From the NCBI GenBank assembly GCA_914767715.1, contig OU612068.1:28210001-28274000 (forward strand): a DNA stretch of 64,000 bases. The letters run 5' to 3'. The position numbers were made by a program, and so were the translations under genes. The DNA is from Membranipora membranacea. Taxonomy: Eukaryota; Bryozoa; Gymnolaemata; Cheilostomatida; Membraniporidae. Every line of letters begins with the position of its first letter. Positions within the stretch are counted from its first letter, which is position 1. The notes below the pieces were generated by a model. It saw only the letters and a program-made list of their open reading frames with translations, was not told where the DNA came from and did no database searches. This document shows, piece after piece, positions 36,876 through 48,270 of the stretch.

Positions 36876-39800
36876 TAATACACTACCGTTGTCTCTGGCC
36901 ATAAACTTTCAAGATCAATCTATATTTTTCCTCGTTATAATATGAGAGGCTGTTGTGGATCATGAACTCCCTCAAACTCATGGACTTCTTTGACATGTGT
37001 CCGTTAAATAGATTAGAGAGAGAGGTTATGGAGTTGAAGCCCTTCATGAAATGTCCTGTTTATAACTTGAGTATAATTAGATCATAGGAGAAGCATTTCC
37101 GAGTAGTAAACAATGTTTCTGACCCTTGTATATACTTTCATTCACAAAGCTGAATCACTAATGGACAGAAGCTTGTAACCAGGAATTAAGCTCTTGCATA
37201 ATGCTGACTTACTGAGCATTTGACAAATAATCAAACAAGCTAATCCCAAGGACCCCCCAGTAATGACGTAATGATGCTAGTTAGGCAGCAAACCACATCA
37301 ACAGTTTTTGTTTGCCTGTTGTCAAGAGTTCATGTTTCATTTACCTCCCACAATGAGAAAGCAAACAGCTCAGTCTGAGTTTGCTAACCTACCTACCTAT
37401 CCTACCCTACCTGGTTTATTGACATACCTTGAGGGAATTGAGAGTCTCTCATCCTCGAGTGAGACACCCTGAACCTGATGGTACCCGGGTCAGACACTGG
37501 TTATCATTAGATGGTCATAAAAATGCAGTATAGGAATGAGTGTAAACAAAGATATGAATGAAGCAAGATATAAATTATGCATAGTGCATTCTGATAGAAT
37601 GCCCTATAGCTCCAATTGTTCAATTTGTCTTCATGGTTAAATACAATCTGATGAGGGAAGAGGAACATCCGATTATGCCGTCTGCTGGGTTGCCAGGATT
37701 GTAAATGTTTTTGTAGGAATGATGGGACCTGATATGGGTTGTTGGTTTGTCGTTAGCGGAGTGCCCAGCACCCATATACGCACCTCATTACCCAAACCTT
37801 TTATTTGACATTGACTTACATGACCAATGAAGTATTATGAATCTTCTCTCTCAAACCTGATCATATTATTGCAACCCATAGACTCATAGATTATTAGCAT
37901 ATCATTATTAAGGCTATAGTGGAAGCCCCAAAAAAATCATTGACATGTGCTTCTTCAGTGATGTAGCGAAACAGTGATACAAAGCACCATGAATCACCGT
38001 TTCCGAGCTGTGTTCCGGCAGCATAATGAAATTTACTGGGAATTAACTATCCAACAATTTAATCCATTCATGTTTCAATATTTTAGGGTTCGAGGGGCTT
38101 AAAACCGACCATCGTGTCCAGAATTCAGCTCAGCAAACAGCACAGTACATGGAAAGTTTGTACACAGTATTTGCTGCCTACATACTCCTGACAGAATCGA
38201 CCCGTTGGTAACAGTACGCAGATTAACCGCAATGTTTAATACTTCCAAAGCCAGACTTTTGTCTTGTAAATTGATTTAAAGCTTACAATAGTCACCATTA
38301 CTAAGCAGAATAGGCATGGAATTTATTTATCACATGATTTAAAGAGTATGCATATACTATTAGTCGGCAGCTGGTGGCCGGGCTTCTTAGCCCAGTACTC
38401 GGGATCCAACGTTGATATCTGCCAAAATATAAGCAGATCTCAGCATTGGTTATTTTTCTTATGACGGCTATAGTGCTAGTTTTTGCACCTTGTGTTACAA
38501 TAGAATGTTCTCAGCACCCATCGTGAGGGGCTAACTATGGGGTCTCCTACATTCTCCAGTGTCCACGGGCGCTCATTTTATGTTGCCTTTTTTAGCATTG
38601 TGATGCTTTCATTTTGCCGCTTTTCCCAAAGACTGATACTGAAAGGTATAAAATTTCATGTGGACCAAGTCACTGAGTGATATTTAAAACTTCCAGCTTT
38701 GTTAGTCATTAACAATGCTATTTTAATATGGCTATTGATTACGAATTATGAGGCATAGAAATTTCAAAAATAAAATCATGTAATAGACCCCCTGCTTGTG
38801 ACTTTCATATAGAATGTCCTTCTTGATTTATGCAGTCAAAAATGATAATAATCTTCAAATTCTTCAAATCAGCTCCCTGCTAAGCCACCGGCTGTCGGGC
38901 GGATGTTTCTGCATGGCTGCAGCTGTTTGCATTCTAATATCTGGAATTCTGAAGGTATTAACTCAGTGGTTCTGCTCACTGATCTGTTAGTCTGTCTGCA
39001 ATGCGGACATCGACCCTTTTGCAGACAAAAAAACCTGAAAGTGTTCCACGTCATCAATAATAGAAAACAGATTATATTCCAATTAAAAGTATTTAAAGCT
39101 TTGAGAATCTGAAGTGGCTGTAATAGCTGTGTTGACTATGTTTGCACTGATCAGTGATAAGATAATAGCGCTAAAACTCAGACCCGATAATGCAATTGTA
39201 GAATTTAATGTTCTATAACATTAGCATTAAATACCCTTCAAATATCACAGCCTGTCCAATCGTGATGTCGTCATCAATGTTTGTATTACAAAGTGTAACC
39301 TTGGGTCAAATTTTCAGTTCAATAGATTGGTAATAGAATGCTTTAACAAAAGAACCAATCAATACAGAATATTGTTGCAGTAGCTGTAACACCAGTATAG
39401 AGAATAGACGTGATCTGTTTTGTTGAGAATAATTGAACAGGGGAATGAGCGGTTAACAAGCAAAGAGTTTAGCTCAACAACAGTATCTAGCGTGTCATCA
39501 ACACATTCAAATCTTCAATATCTCATTCAAGATCTACTCAGAGCACAATAATAAGCAGTGTGCGATGTGAGGATGGTTTATTTATACTGACTGCCATATC
39601 GTGAACACAGAAGAGGATAAGTAAAAAGTGTCTGGACTTTATTACATAATTCATATCAGACTGAGATCTTTGTGCGAGCTGTTAGAATATTTGGATAACA
39701 TGCAAGACTTACTCAAACTTTGTATACACCGCAAGGCGACAATCTTATAGCTCATCTCAAGGACACGGTAGGTGACATCAGATATATCGTCTCACTTTCA

Positions 39801-40370
39801 ATGTTGTCATGTGTGTATAGATGCATACTTAGGTCTTAATTAGCTAACATACTTTATCTGAGTAGCTAATTCTAAATGAACTAGATTGAACCTGGTGTAT
39901 GAAATGCTGTCATGCCTTCTCAATAAGCTGTTATTCTGTCAACGTTGCTTAGTACCACCGGTCGGTCGCCTTGATTCTAACCAACTTTACCATAAACTGC
40001 CTTCTAAAGTTTTCTCTATTTCCTATGGCTCTCTTGCTGAGTCATTTGCAATTCACGATTTCCTTGGATAACTGAAACATTCTGATAAACGATCACACTG
40101 CCAACATCAGAACAGCAACAATCTGTTGTTCTTCGCCAAACAGGTCTGTGGCTATATGATAGTGGGTGATCTGAGCTTGGAAACAATATTTGACTTTTTT
40201 TAGGACTGACAAATTTTTTTAAGGTTTATGTACCTTGAATCTATTTTAAAATTCATGAAAGAAAACCTGTTATGATGGTCTAAGCTTTTAACCATTGTGA
40301 TGAGTGTAGTGATTTGCAATATTTTGTCTATGTTGTAGATTAGACAATAAGTACAACTGTGCCTCATCAA

Positions 40371-41351
40371 ATGGGCATGCCAAACAAGACAGAGAAGTTG
40401 GTTATCATACGTCAGTTGCCGAAAGCTAGTAATTCACCTGAAAATAAATCCAGGCAAAGGCATGGGTCAGCACCTACTCTCCAACCTCGTCCGCCAAGCG
40501 GAGGAAGAAGTCCTATGAACGGTACAACTAAAATGATAGACAGAAAACATAGTGCTCCAGAACTTCTGCCTCCTATAGGGATTAAGCCAGCTCGTTCTCC
40601 AAGTTACTCTCCTGGTCCGGCTGTACCCTCCTTAGACTCGCCACTAGAGATACAGACTGACCACTACGGTAAGAGAACGAGGCGCTCTCCTCTCAGCCCG
40701 ACCTCCACTACATCAAGTCATGGAGGCAGCAGCAGATCTATCACAAGGATATCTCCGGCTGCCGGGGGTGGTGGTGGCCTGGGCCGATCAAAAACATGGA
40801 CTGGTGATCTCAGCAGCAGCCAACACGGCAGCGGCAACAAGCTAGAAACATTATATGAGATGGGCCACTCAAAGTTAGAACCAGCCATGAAAGAACTCTC
40901 TATTATAAATGAAGCTAAACCCGATATAAAAGAATCAAAACTGGTAGCAAGCACAAGTGTAACATCACCTCCTCCGATAGATAGACACCTTAACCTCAAA
41001 AGTACGCAAACTATAACTCTCATCAGCTCTCACCCGATGACCGATAAAAACAATAATGAGAGTACTACTCTTCCTGCTACTCCCAGCTCTAAGCCTCGAT
41101 TAACAGCAAACAGACTGAGCGAGGAGAACTTAAAGAAGCTGAGGCGTAAGTCTCTCCCATCTAGTAAAGTTCCATCGGGAGCCAAGAGTAACTCTGACAC
41201 AGGATATGACACAGACGATGAGAAAGAACAGCGAATAAATGACTGGATAATAGGGGTAGAAGCCAGTCAAACTGAACAACCGCCAGATGTCAAAATTGTC
41301 ACCGAGGAACCAAGAGACAATGCCATACACATAGTGTATGATGGGGATTAG
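40371..41351 (+). CDS. Unidentified intrinsically disordered protein, 326 aa
   Basis: A single coding exon. A good acceptor at 40338 (TTGTAG) precedes it, and an in-frame TAG at 40341-40343 shows the coding starts inside this exon; ATG 40371 is the first in frame (40377 also possible). The protein is Ser/Pro/Lys-rich and mostly disordered. More ordered-looking ends are NKTEKLVIIRQLPKA at the N-terminus and SDTGYDTDDEKEQRINDWII near the C-terminus, which could be short binding motifs. Phosphorylation-like sites RKHSAPEL, RSKTW and RRKSLPS recur. I do not recognise a family. It is followed by an 0.8-kb 3' UTR and AATAAA at 42158-42163. Confidence 0.8.
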   Translation: MGMPNKTEKLVIIRQLPKASNSPENKSRQRHGSAPTLQPRPPSGGRSPMNGTTKMIDRKHSAPELLPPIGIKPARSPSYSPGPAVPSLDSPLEIQTDHYGKRTRRSPLSPTSTTSSHGGSSRSITRISPAAGGGGGLGRSKTWTGDLSSSQHGSGNKLETLYEMGHSKLEPAMKELSIINEAKPDIKESKLVASTSVTSPPPIDRHLNLKSTQTITLISSHPMTDKNNNESTTLPATPSSKPRLTANRLSEENLKKLRRKSLPSSKVPSGAKSNSDTGYDTDDEKEQRINDWIIGVEASQTEQPPDVKIVTEEPRDNAIHIVYDGD

Positions 41352-42180
41352 CATGCCAAGAGGCATATCCTATCTGTATGTTTATATTAGTAGAGGGAAT
41401 TACATCGCTGAAAATTTTACATATCATGATGGCTTGTCTGGCTAACCCGCTGTGTGGCTGCTGCCGTCATTGTAGAAGAATTGTGTTTATTTTTTTCATT
41501 TCTAAATATTCCTAGTCATGATAAATTCTGCTGAGAAGATTACCGAATGTGTGTACCCTTTGCTCAAAGTTTTTAAAAGAATGAATAGCGATTATGTCAG
41601 CGTATTATTCCGGGCGGCAGCATATTTAGAACAAGTGTATTTCTCCAGCCTCACGCTACATTGAATAAGGAAAATGCTTGTTTAAATCACATGCAACTGC
41701 AGTTTTGTAACTCTCGGCCATAGTGAAAGGGATGTATTGATGTCCATTTAGAGTTTTGTTTTTTCTAAGCTATTCATGGCAATATGGATTTTTAATTCAA
41801 TGTCGGCAGTTGACAATTGATTTGCAGTGTTATATAATGGAGAATGGTATTACCTTTCAATGCTAGTTTGCTCAACATGATAGAATCTCTTTTGCTTGCC
41901 TTCTGTCTATAGAGCAAATTTGATTGTGTACTCAGCAAATATGAAATTCTGGCTCAAGGTTTTGTCACTCATTAGCATATCTATGATACTGGACCACAGC
42001 AGACTTTTTGCCAAGTTTCCTTTCTGTTCAAATTTAATTTTGGTGCCAATCACCTCTGTAAAGCTGGTTTTCAGAGAAAGTGTTTGCACTGGTATATGGT
42101 GCATTACAGATATTTTGACATTATTTTTATACGACAAACTATTTTTGTACATTGTACAATAAAGTATTACAACATCTATG
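41352..42180 (+). promoter_or_regulatory. 3' UTR and poly(A) signal of the 40-kb gene
   Basis: AATAAA at 42158-42163 is the first clear signal after the stop at 41351. No other coding potential is convincing between them. Confidence 0.65.
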
Positions 42181-43125
42181 TCTGGTGTCAACAAAATGTT
42201 TGTCTAAGTAAGGTTATTCACACCTGTCATACGCCTACTTTGTCACACTAGGTTCTGTTAGCTGCCTCTTCTCTCATTGATATATTATTGATACGGGTCG
42301 GGTCGCACAAGTGACAACAAGAACAAAGTTTTCTCTTACAATGATTCAACTGGATAATCATAACCAATTTCAATTTGGGATGTAATAGCAAATGAGTGAC
42401 AGAGTGAAAAGCTAGATGAGCGACTGATTAACACTACCAGGGGTGGCAGCAATGGGCAAAGTAACCTCAAGTCATGTATGCTGCATGATGACAATGATGG
42501 AGTGGCATGATTTGAATGGGTGCAAAGTGTACGACTATGACTACAAATTGCAATATTGCGCGCACGGGATATGATTACATCAGCTGGTTGTCCTACTCCC
42601 AACACCCTCAAGAGTATTGCCCCCTTACTTATAAGTAAAGGAAAAGATTGAAGTCCTAAAAATCATTTTTCAGATAATGGTACTGACGGGGTTTTTAGTA
42701 GCCTTATCCTAAACAGTATTTTTAGCATTATTCAAAGATGCACAAGCCCATGCAGCCATCAACAAAAGTGTGCATGCCTATATATTTGTTACATATTGTT
42801 GCCATTTGAAATAGCTATTGTCAAAATGCTGTAATGTAAACTAGGTTCCAAACACCATCACAATTAGGATTTTCGATTTGGGAGTTGCTCAATCCCACAT
42901 GAAGTGAAAACAACTCCCTCTTGTAGTAAAAATACACGTTAAAGTAAAAAAAATTGTTCCCTGTGTGGTTGCGGAGTGCTATTGCAAAAGTTGGGTAATG
43001 AGGTAATGACATAAAGGGAACAAATTGCTCGAAGGTAGAAGCAAGACTTGTCACTAGGCCATATTTTTGTTTTACAAAAAGTAGCCAAGGCTAGCTATAA
43101 CGCTAGGTATAAGCGTGGATATGTA
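42181..43125. other. Non-coding interval
   Basis: About 0.95 kb with short frames only and no splice-supported coding sequence. I see nothing further in it. Confidence 0.5.
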
Positions 43126-43289
43126 GGGAGCGGCCGTGGCGAAATGGGTAAGGCATGGGTCTTTCAATCGGGAGGTCCTGTGTTCGATTTCCGGTGTGTC
43201 ACGGTGGTGTAAGGAAGAGCATCTGACCTCATATGCTCCATCAAGATCCAGTCCATAGACCCGTTCTGATACCGAGACAAAAAAAAAAC
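43126..43289 (+). mobile_element. tRNA-derived SINE
   Basis: The 5' end looks like a tRNA gene. A-box-like TGGCGAAATGG is at 43137-43147 and B-box-like GTTCGATTTC at 43182-43191, with normal spacing. About 85 bp of unrelated sequence follows, then a 10-A tract at 43279-43288. The head does not fold into a clean tRNA (the acceptor ends do not pair), so it is a SINE rather than a working tRNA gene. No clear target-site duplication was seen. Confidence 0.75.
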
Positions 43290-44464
43290 AAGCAACATCA
43301 TGGTTTCACACACGGTATCACAGGGTATCGAGCCTCTAAATGGACGTGAGTTTATAAGCGTGTATATGTATCACTCAACAAAAACTAGGCGGGTAGGTAC
43401 CCAGGTTGTCACCATACGTGTACTTGTGTACTGAGGAACTTCATTATACTATCGTACCTACTCTATTATGTTACCACCTTTATTCACTCAATGGATTCAT
43501 AAAAAAAAGGAAAGAAACAAAGAAGAACAAAATGATCAGATGATTATCATTTTGGTACAGTACATTTATCTGGATGGTGTGAAGCTAGCAAGCCATTTTG
43601 AACATGGAATTTGATTTTAATAGATTTCTCTGCGTTATAGGAAGAAGGAAAATAGAAAGAAAATGTTGATATTTTCAAGTACCTTCATATATCTTTTAGT
43701 GAAGACCACCAAATGGCACAAGAATAGTGATGAGATTTTTATAAAACTAAAGACCTGATTCCATATGCTTTTTCTAAGTTTAATTCATTCAATCCGTCCA
43801 TTACTAAACGTAATTAATTTATTCAATCGCTTATTCTGCCATGTTTATTGCATAAGTCAAAAGTCTGGTTTTATTCTAGTACTGATGGAGAGAAGTCCAC
43901 AAATTTAACACCCTTTGAGCGTGCCAAGTTTAAGTGTGATATTGAGCTACTGTACGCAATCGAGAGAATCGGACTCAGAGAAATTTTATCAGGATTCAGA
44001 CCATGTGACCATGTGACTGAACTGTGATACTGATAAGAAAGGGAGACTTATTTTTATTAGTGCCCTAAGTCGAACGACCATGTATTGCAAAAGTTTTATT
44101 CCCACAAGCGTACGATTTTTAAACTAAATTGTCAGTCAAGTCTTATTTTAAAACGCAAGAAAAAGCTATATAAGTACACACAACTGAGAATTGGGGAAAG
44201 GAAGCTTAGATTATATACAGTACAACACGTGTACTAATCAAGACAGTCTTTTACACATGGAACCTCAAAGAGGTTAGTAACAAAGAGAAGGATCTTGTTG
44301 ACAAATTTTTTAACTTGGAGATGTATGCATTTGGTAATCCATTGCAAGTAGACATTATAGTGTTGTAAAATGAATAAAAAATTTGTTCGGTAGTTTTCTA
44401 ATTAAAGTTGTAATAGTTGAAGTTTCATGAAATTATGTCAGAAATTGAAGGAGAGTGTGGACTT

Positions 44465-45338
44465 AAGGTATCAGGGTATAAGGGTCAGCAAAAATGGACT
44501 TTCTATACACCGTTGGAAAACTGCTGGGCTACTGATCGTGAATATTTCATCAAAAATGATATCAGATGACGTTGCGTCATTTTATTGAGCAAATGAGGCC
44601 GAAAAGGCTGTTTTTAGCAAAGTGAATGGCTGAGCTAGCTTGATTGTTAGAAATTTCAAAACAGGTTATATTTATTCTACGAGATATAGTTAATCCTAAT
44701 TTTTGGATGAAAACAATATGTGATGAGCCCAAAGTGGCTTTTTACATTACGTCATAATGTGCATGATTTTTTGAATTGGACGAAATGATGTGAAACTTTA
44801 AGCAAGGATTTGAGATAGATTAAGTAAGTAAGAGCCAATTGTTTTGCTATTTTCATCTGAAGGGCTGATTAGATGACTCACACCTCAATTTTCAGGAATA
44901 TAAAAAATTTATCAAGATCAGCACAGACCATCGAAGGTATTTACATTTGGAGTCGTATTTCCATAACGCAAAACATGCTGTCAAAAGGACCATAACTGAG
45001 GCCAGAGAATTTTTTGATGAAGCATAGTACAAACAGGAAATACCAACAGAATATGACACTACGCATCAGTTTTCCCCGAATTGCGCACCACAGAATGCTC
45101 AAAAATACCTTAAAAAGTCCCTAAAATTGGCTGTTTATAACCTGTTTTGAAATTTCTAGCCATCAAAGAAGCTCAGCCATCCACTTTGCTAAAAACAGCC
45201 TTTTTGGCCTCATTTCTTCGATAAAATAACGCAACGTCATCCAATCACATTTTTGGTGAGCTGTTAGCAATCAGTAGCTGAACAGCTTCCCAACGATGTA
45301 TAGAAAGTTCATATTTGCTTATCCCGTGTCTCTACCTT
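44465..45338. mobile_element. Foldback element with about 205-bp inverted arms
   Basis: The left arm (44465-44670) and right arm (45137-45338) are imperfect inverted copies. Matching stretches include AACTTTCTATACATCGTTGG-like, GATGACGTTGCGT, GGCTGTTTTTAGCAAAGTG and AAATTTCAAAACAGGTTATA. The 466-bp centre has no open frame of note. This is a non-autonomous DNA transposon or large MITE. Confidence 0.85.
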
Positions 45339-46722
45339 GATATATGAATGTGTTGAGATGACCAGATATAATACCAGAATGCAAATTGCACTGTCTTGAA
45401 GATATTTGAATTGAATGTTATGATGAAAGAACAAACATGCTAGATAATGAGGTGCAAGAGCAAGGAAGGTGAGTGAACAAACTAAGTATAAGCTTTCTTC
45501 AAGTGTAGAAGTTATTTAATTAATTCTATTTAAATAAGAAATATGCAATATAATAAATGTGTAATAATATCTATTTAAAAATGGATGCTCCGTAAATATT
45601 CAATAAATATTAAATAGAATTATTGAATAAAAGTGTTCAAAAAATTGAATATCAGAGTTAGATTATGATAGAGAAAAGCTTAAGATCACTGGCATTGTGA
45701 CCCGGTGTAAGCTGTAATAGATATGATGTCATGTGTCTTTTAGGTTCAGGTCAGCTTGCACAAACTGGAAGGATAATAAACAACCAGATTATAGCAGCTG
45801 CCCTGGGCCTTAAGAATCTCTGGACTCCCTATCCAGAGCAAGAACCCCTAGCCCCCTCCGAAGAGGTATTTTAGGGTTTTTTATTCCTAGCTCCTTCTAA
45901 AACAGAACAGCCCTAACTAATATGTTAGTGTTAATTAAGTGTTCAAATTTTAATCTATTAATTAATTATAATTATGATTTGCTAATAGATGAAGGAAGAT
46001 GCTACAGATTGACCTCTGAGAGAAGAGGAAGTGGAAGAAAGAGTGAAGAAGATCAAAGATAAAAAAATTTAAAAATTAAAAAACCTATGAATGATCGATA
46101 ACTAAAATTTTAATTTTAAGATCCTATAGAGTGGTAGATAAAAGAGGTGAGTGCGAATAAATACAAATGGGCCTGAGAAGACAAAAAAAAATTGGGACAA
46201 ATTGGATTTGATTATTCAGATGATGATAAATTGCTGACATTCCTAACGCTTTCTATCCCCTTCTAAGTTTTGTTATAGCCTTTTTGTAAAAGAGGCGACG
46301 AAGTTATACGATTTAGTGTGGTCGGCAATTTTTTTTCAAGTAGTAGTCGATACGAAGACTGGGCGGTAAGGTTGTAGCGAGTGTGTAGGCAGTTGTTTTT
46401 AAATTTGTTGATGTTTTTAATCGCATATTTTAAATCTAGACGCTGTTGTTTCGTAAGTCGGTGGCATAACGGTAATGTAGTTTTGTAATGTCGGAAGGAA
46501 AGTCGGCAATATTTTTTTAATGTCGGTCGGGAAATTGTAGAATTTCTTTAAAAAACATGGAGCAGTTTTTTAAATAATTGTAGTTTCCTTAGTCCTTGGA
46601 CTGTAATATTGTAGAGTTTTTGTATGGTGAAATAAAGTTGCCTTCAAATCTCATTTAAAATTTTCAAAAATTACAACAACATTTAGGGAATGCTTCGATT
46701 TTGTGGATAGCAAAGTAAAAAT
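45339..46722. other. AT-rich non-coding interval
   Basis: Low-complexity, very AT-rich sequence without supported exons. The segment around 45745-45870 is locally less AT-rich (CAGCTGCCCTGGGCC) but has no sustained frame. It could be an old gene or element fragment; no call is made. Confidence 0.4.
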
Positions 46723-46728
46723 TTTATT
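46723..46728 (-). promoter_or_regulatory. Candidate poly(A) signal for the 47.2-kb minus-strand gene
   Basis: TTTATT on the plus strand gives AATAAA on the minus strand, about 470 bp after the stop at 47200. Confidence 0.45.
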
Positions 46729-46962
46729 ATATGGTTTCAGAAAAAAGATGCAGTAACAAGGACAAGTAACATGCACAAGGACAATAACAATACATACAAG
46801 CATACATTACAATACACTCAACAATGCAATTCAATAATATAAGCATACACATGAACACAATGCAACAAGCATTGCACTTTTACTTCCACGATTACACAGT
46901 CATAAATTACACAAGGTGTCCTGAACCGTAATCGCATGTATCTAACAGTTCAAGTGTACAAT

Positions 46963-47085
46963 CAAGGATAGCCTACAGTCTCAGCTTTGCCCGCTGTTTA
47001 AAAGTTCAAGTAATGCACAAGGTTAGCCTACAGTTTCAGCTTTGCGCGCTGTTCAAAGTTCAAGTGATGTACAAGGAAAGCCTAC
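46963..47085. repeat. 55-bp imperfect tandem duplication (2.3 copies)
   Basis: Units start at 46963, 47018 and 47072, each beginning CAAGG-N-AAGCCTAC or CAAGG-N-TAGCCTAC and containing CAGCTTTGC-CGCTGTT. It lies in the presumed 3' UTR of the minus-strand 47.2-kb gene. Confidence 0.75.
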
Positions 47086-47199
47086 TATCAGACCAACACT
47101 CAATCATCCAACCAATCGATCACAAGTTCATTCAAACAATCATTGGCCTACACTCAATGATTCTGACATCACCACCAATCATTCAAAGCAGAGTAGAGG

Positions 47200-47444
47200 T
47201 TATACATAACTGGTGATGCCTTTCACCTCAGCTGGCCCTGTAGTGTAGTAGAAGGTGATGGCGAGCCCTGCGATCCACAGCGTTGCGATGCTGCTACCCA
47301 GAGTGTGTCCCGATCCATCCAAACCGCCAGCTCCTGACTGCGAGGGGTCGTCAGGATACCTTGCTGAGTGCTTGAAGAATCTGCGTTTCCACTGGCGATA
47401 GCTAAACATGCTCGGGGTGTCCCTCAGGCGCTTCTTAAATATCG
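47200..47444 (-). CDS. Terminal exon of an unidentified small membrane protein
   Basis: The minus-strand exon opens after an acceptor (GGTTTGGTACAG) at 47444 in phase 1 and runs 81 residues to a TAA at 47200. It begins IFKKRLRDTPSMFSYRQWKR, is basic, passes through a Gly/Ser stretch, and has one membrane segment near the end (SSIATLWIAGLAITFYYTT). Size and layout resemble small mitochondrial or inner-membrane proteins, but I do not recognise it. A possible upstream exon lies at about 50101-50020 (donor ATG|GTAAGT), where one frame has matching phase, but its acceptor is poor. The 5' part is not established. Confidence 0.5.
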
Positions 47445-47982
47445 CTGTACCAAACCTAACTATACAACTACTGTGACGTACATTGAACTTACTAAACACA
47501 AACAAGCATGTATTTACTGCTACACCACATAACTCACTACTCCTAACTACTCTATTCTATTCCTGGCTACCTACTATTATTGCCAGCTACTAGCTACCCT
47601 ATTAAATCCTAGTCTAGCTAGTCTAATCAACCTAAGCACGGTTGAAAAAATTAATGTTGAACAAAAATGGTTTTATTTTATCCTATTATACAATATATAT
47701 ATACAACACTATAATATACATCGATGATAACTATAATAACAAAGACCTAAGCACTAAGTACCTACAAAGGAATACAAAAATTAGCTTCTGTTGTTAATTT
47801 TGGTGCTTTGTGGGATGGTTTTTTTCTTGCAATTGTAGTTTTTTGCTAGTTGTCTTGACGGTGGTGCTAAATAATTTTTTTTTTCATAGCAGCTTGACTT
47901 TTTGGGACAATGTTCCCTTATCAATATCTATCTCAGTTATTTGTGTTATCCATTATGTAATTATTCATTAATTAATCAAACC

Positions 47983-48270
47983 TGAAAATTGATGCTGCTA
48001 TTTTTCTCGGCTGTACTTGCCTACTTATGTCACACCACATTTAGTCAAGCATTTCTGTGAACTGACTGATCATCAGCAGAGCTCATGTTAATGTGAGTAG
48101 TTATAGTTAGTAGTTATAGTTAGTAGTTAAAGTTAGATAGAGTTAGTGTTAGTGAGTTTTAGTGAGTCACTCCAGCTGACCATCAGTCATTACACAGAAA
48201 AGCTTGACTAAAAGTAATGTGACGTAAGTAGGCAAGTACAGCACAAGAAAAATAGCCGCACAAATTTTCA
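47983..48270. mobile_element. Foldback MITE with about 100-bp arms
   Basis: The left arm (47983-48086) carries GCTGTACTTGCCTACTTATG and TTTAGTCAAGC. The right arm (48166-48270) carries their reverse complements GCTTGACTAAA and ACGTAAGTAGGCAAGTACAG. The short centre is a GTTATAGTTAGTA-type simple repeat. Confidence 0.85.

Larger units (their letters stand above)
35724..40337. other. 4.6-kb stretch without a firm gene; possible 3' exons of the Sushi/lectin/TSP1 gene
   Basis: No long open frame. Two places look like phase-1 acceptors that could continue the upstream gene. One is 36601 (strong pyrimidine tract; opens DKQEYLYFWSNDNYIFIIL and stops after 37 residues). The other is 38097 (opens GFEGLKTDHRVQNSAQQTAQ and stops after about 41 residues, or splices out at 38208). 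The region also holds a 14-bp perfect stem hairpin (35781-35813), a short hairpin repeat (36831-36875), and presumably the promoter and 5' UTR exon(s) of the gene at 40371. Confidence 0.4.

Noticed and set aside
40338-40370. Joining the 40-kb gene to the upstream lectin/TSP1 gene
   Set aside because: A phase-1 join at acceptor 40338 meets an in-frame TAG at once; the 40-kb frame starts at its own ATG.
43126-43210. Functional tRNA gene
   Set aside because: The Pol III boxes are present, but the acceptor ends do not pair and a SINE body with an A tail follows.
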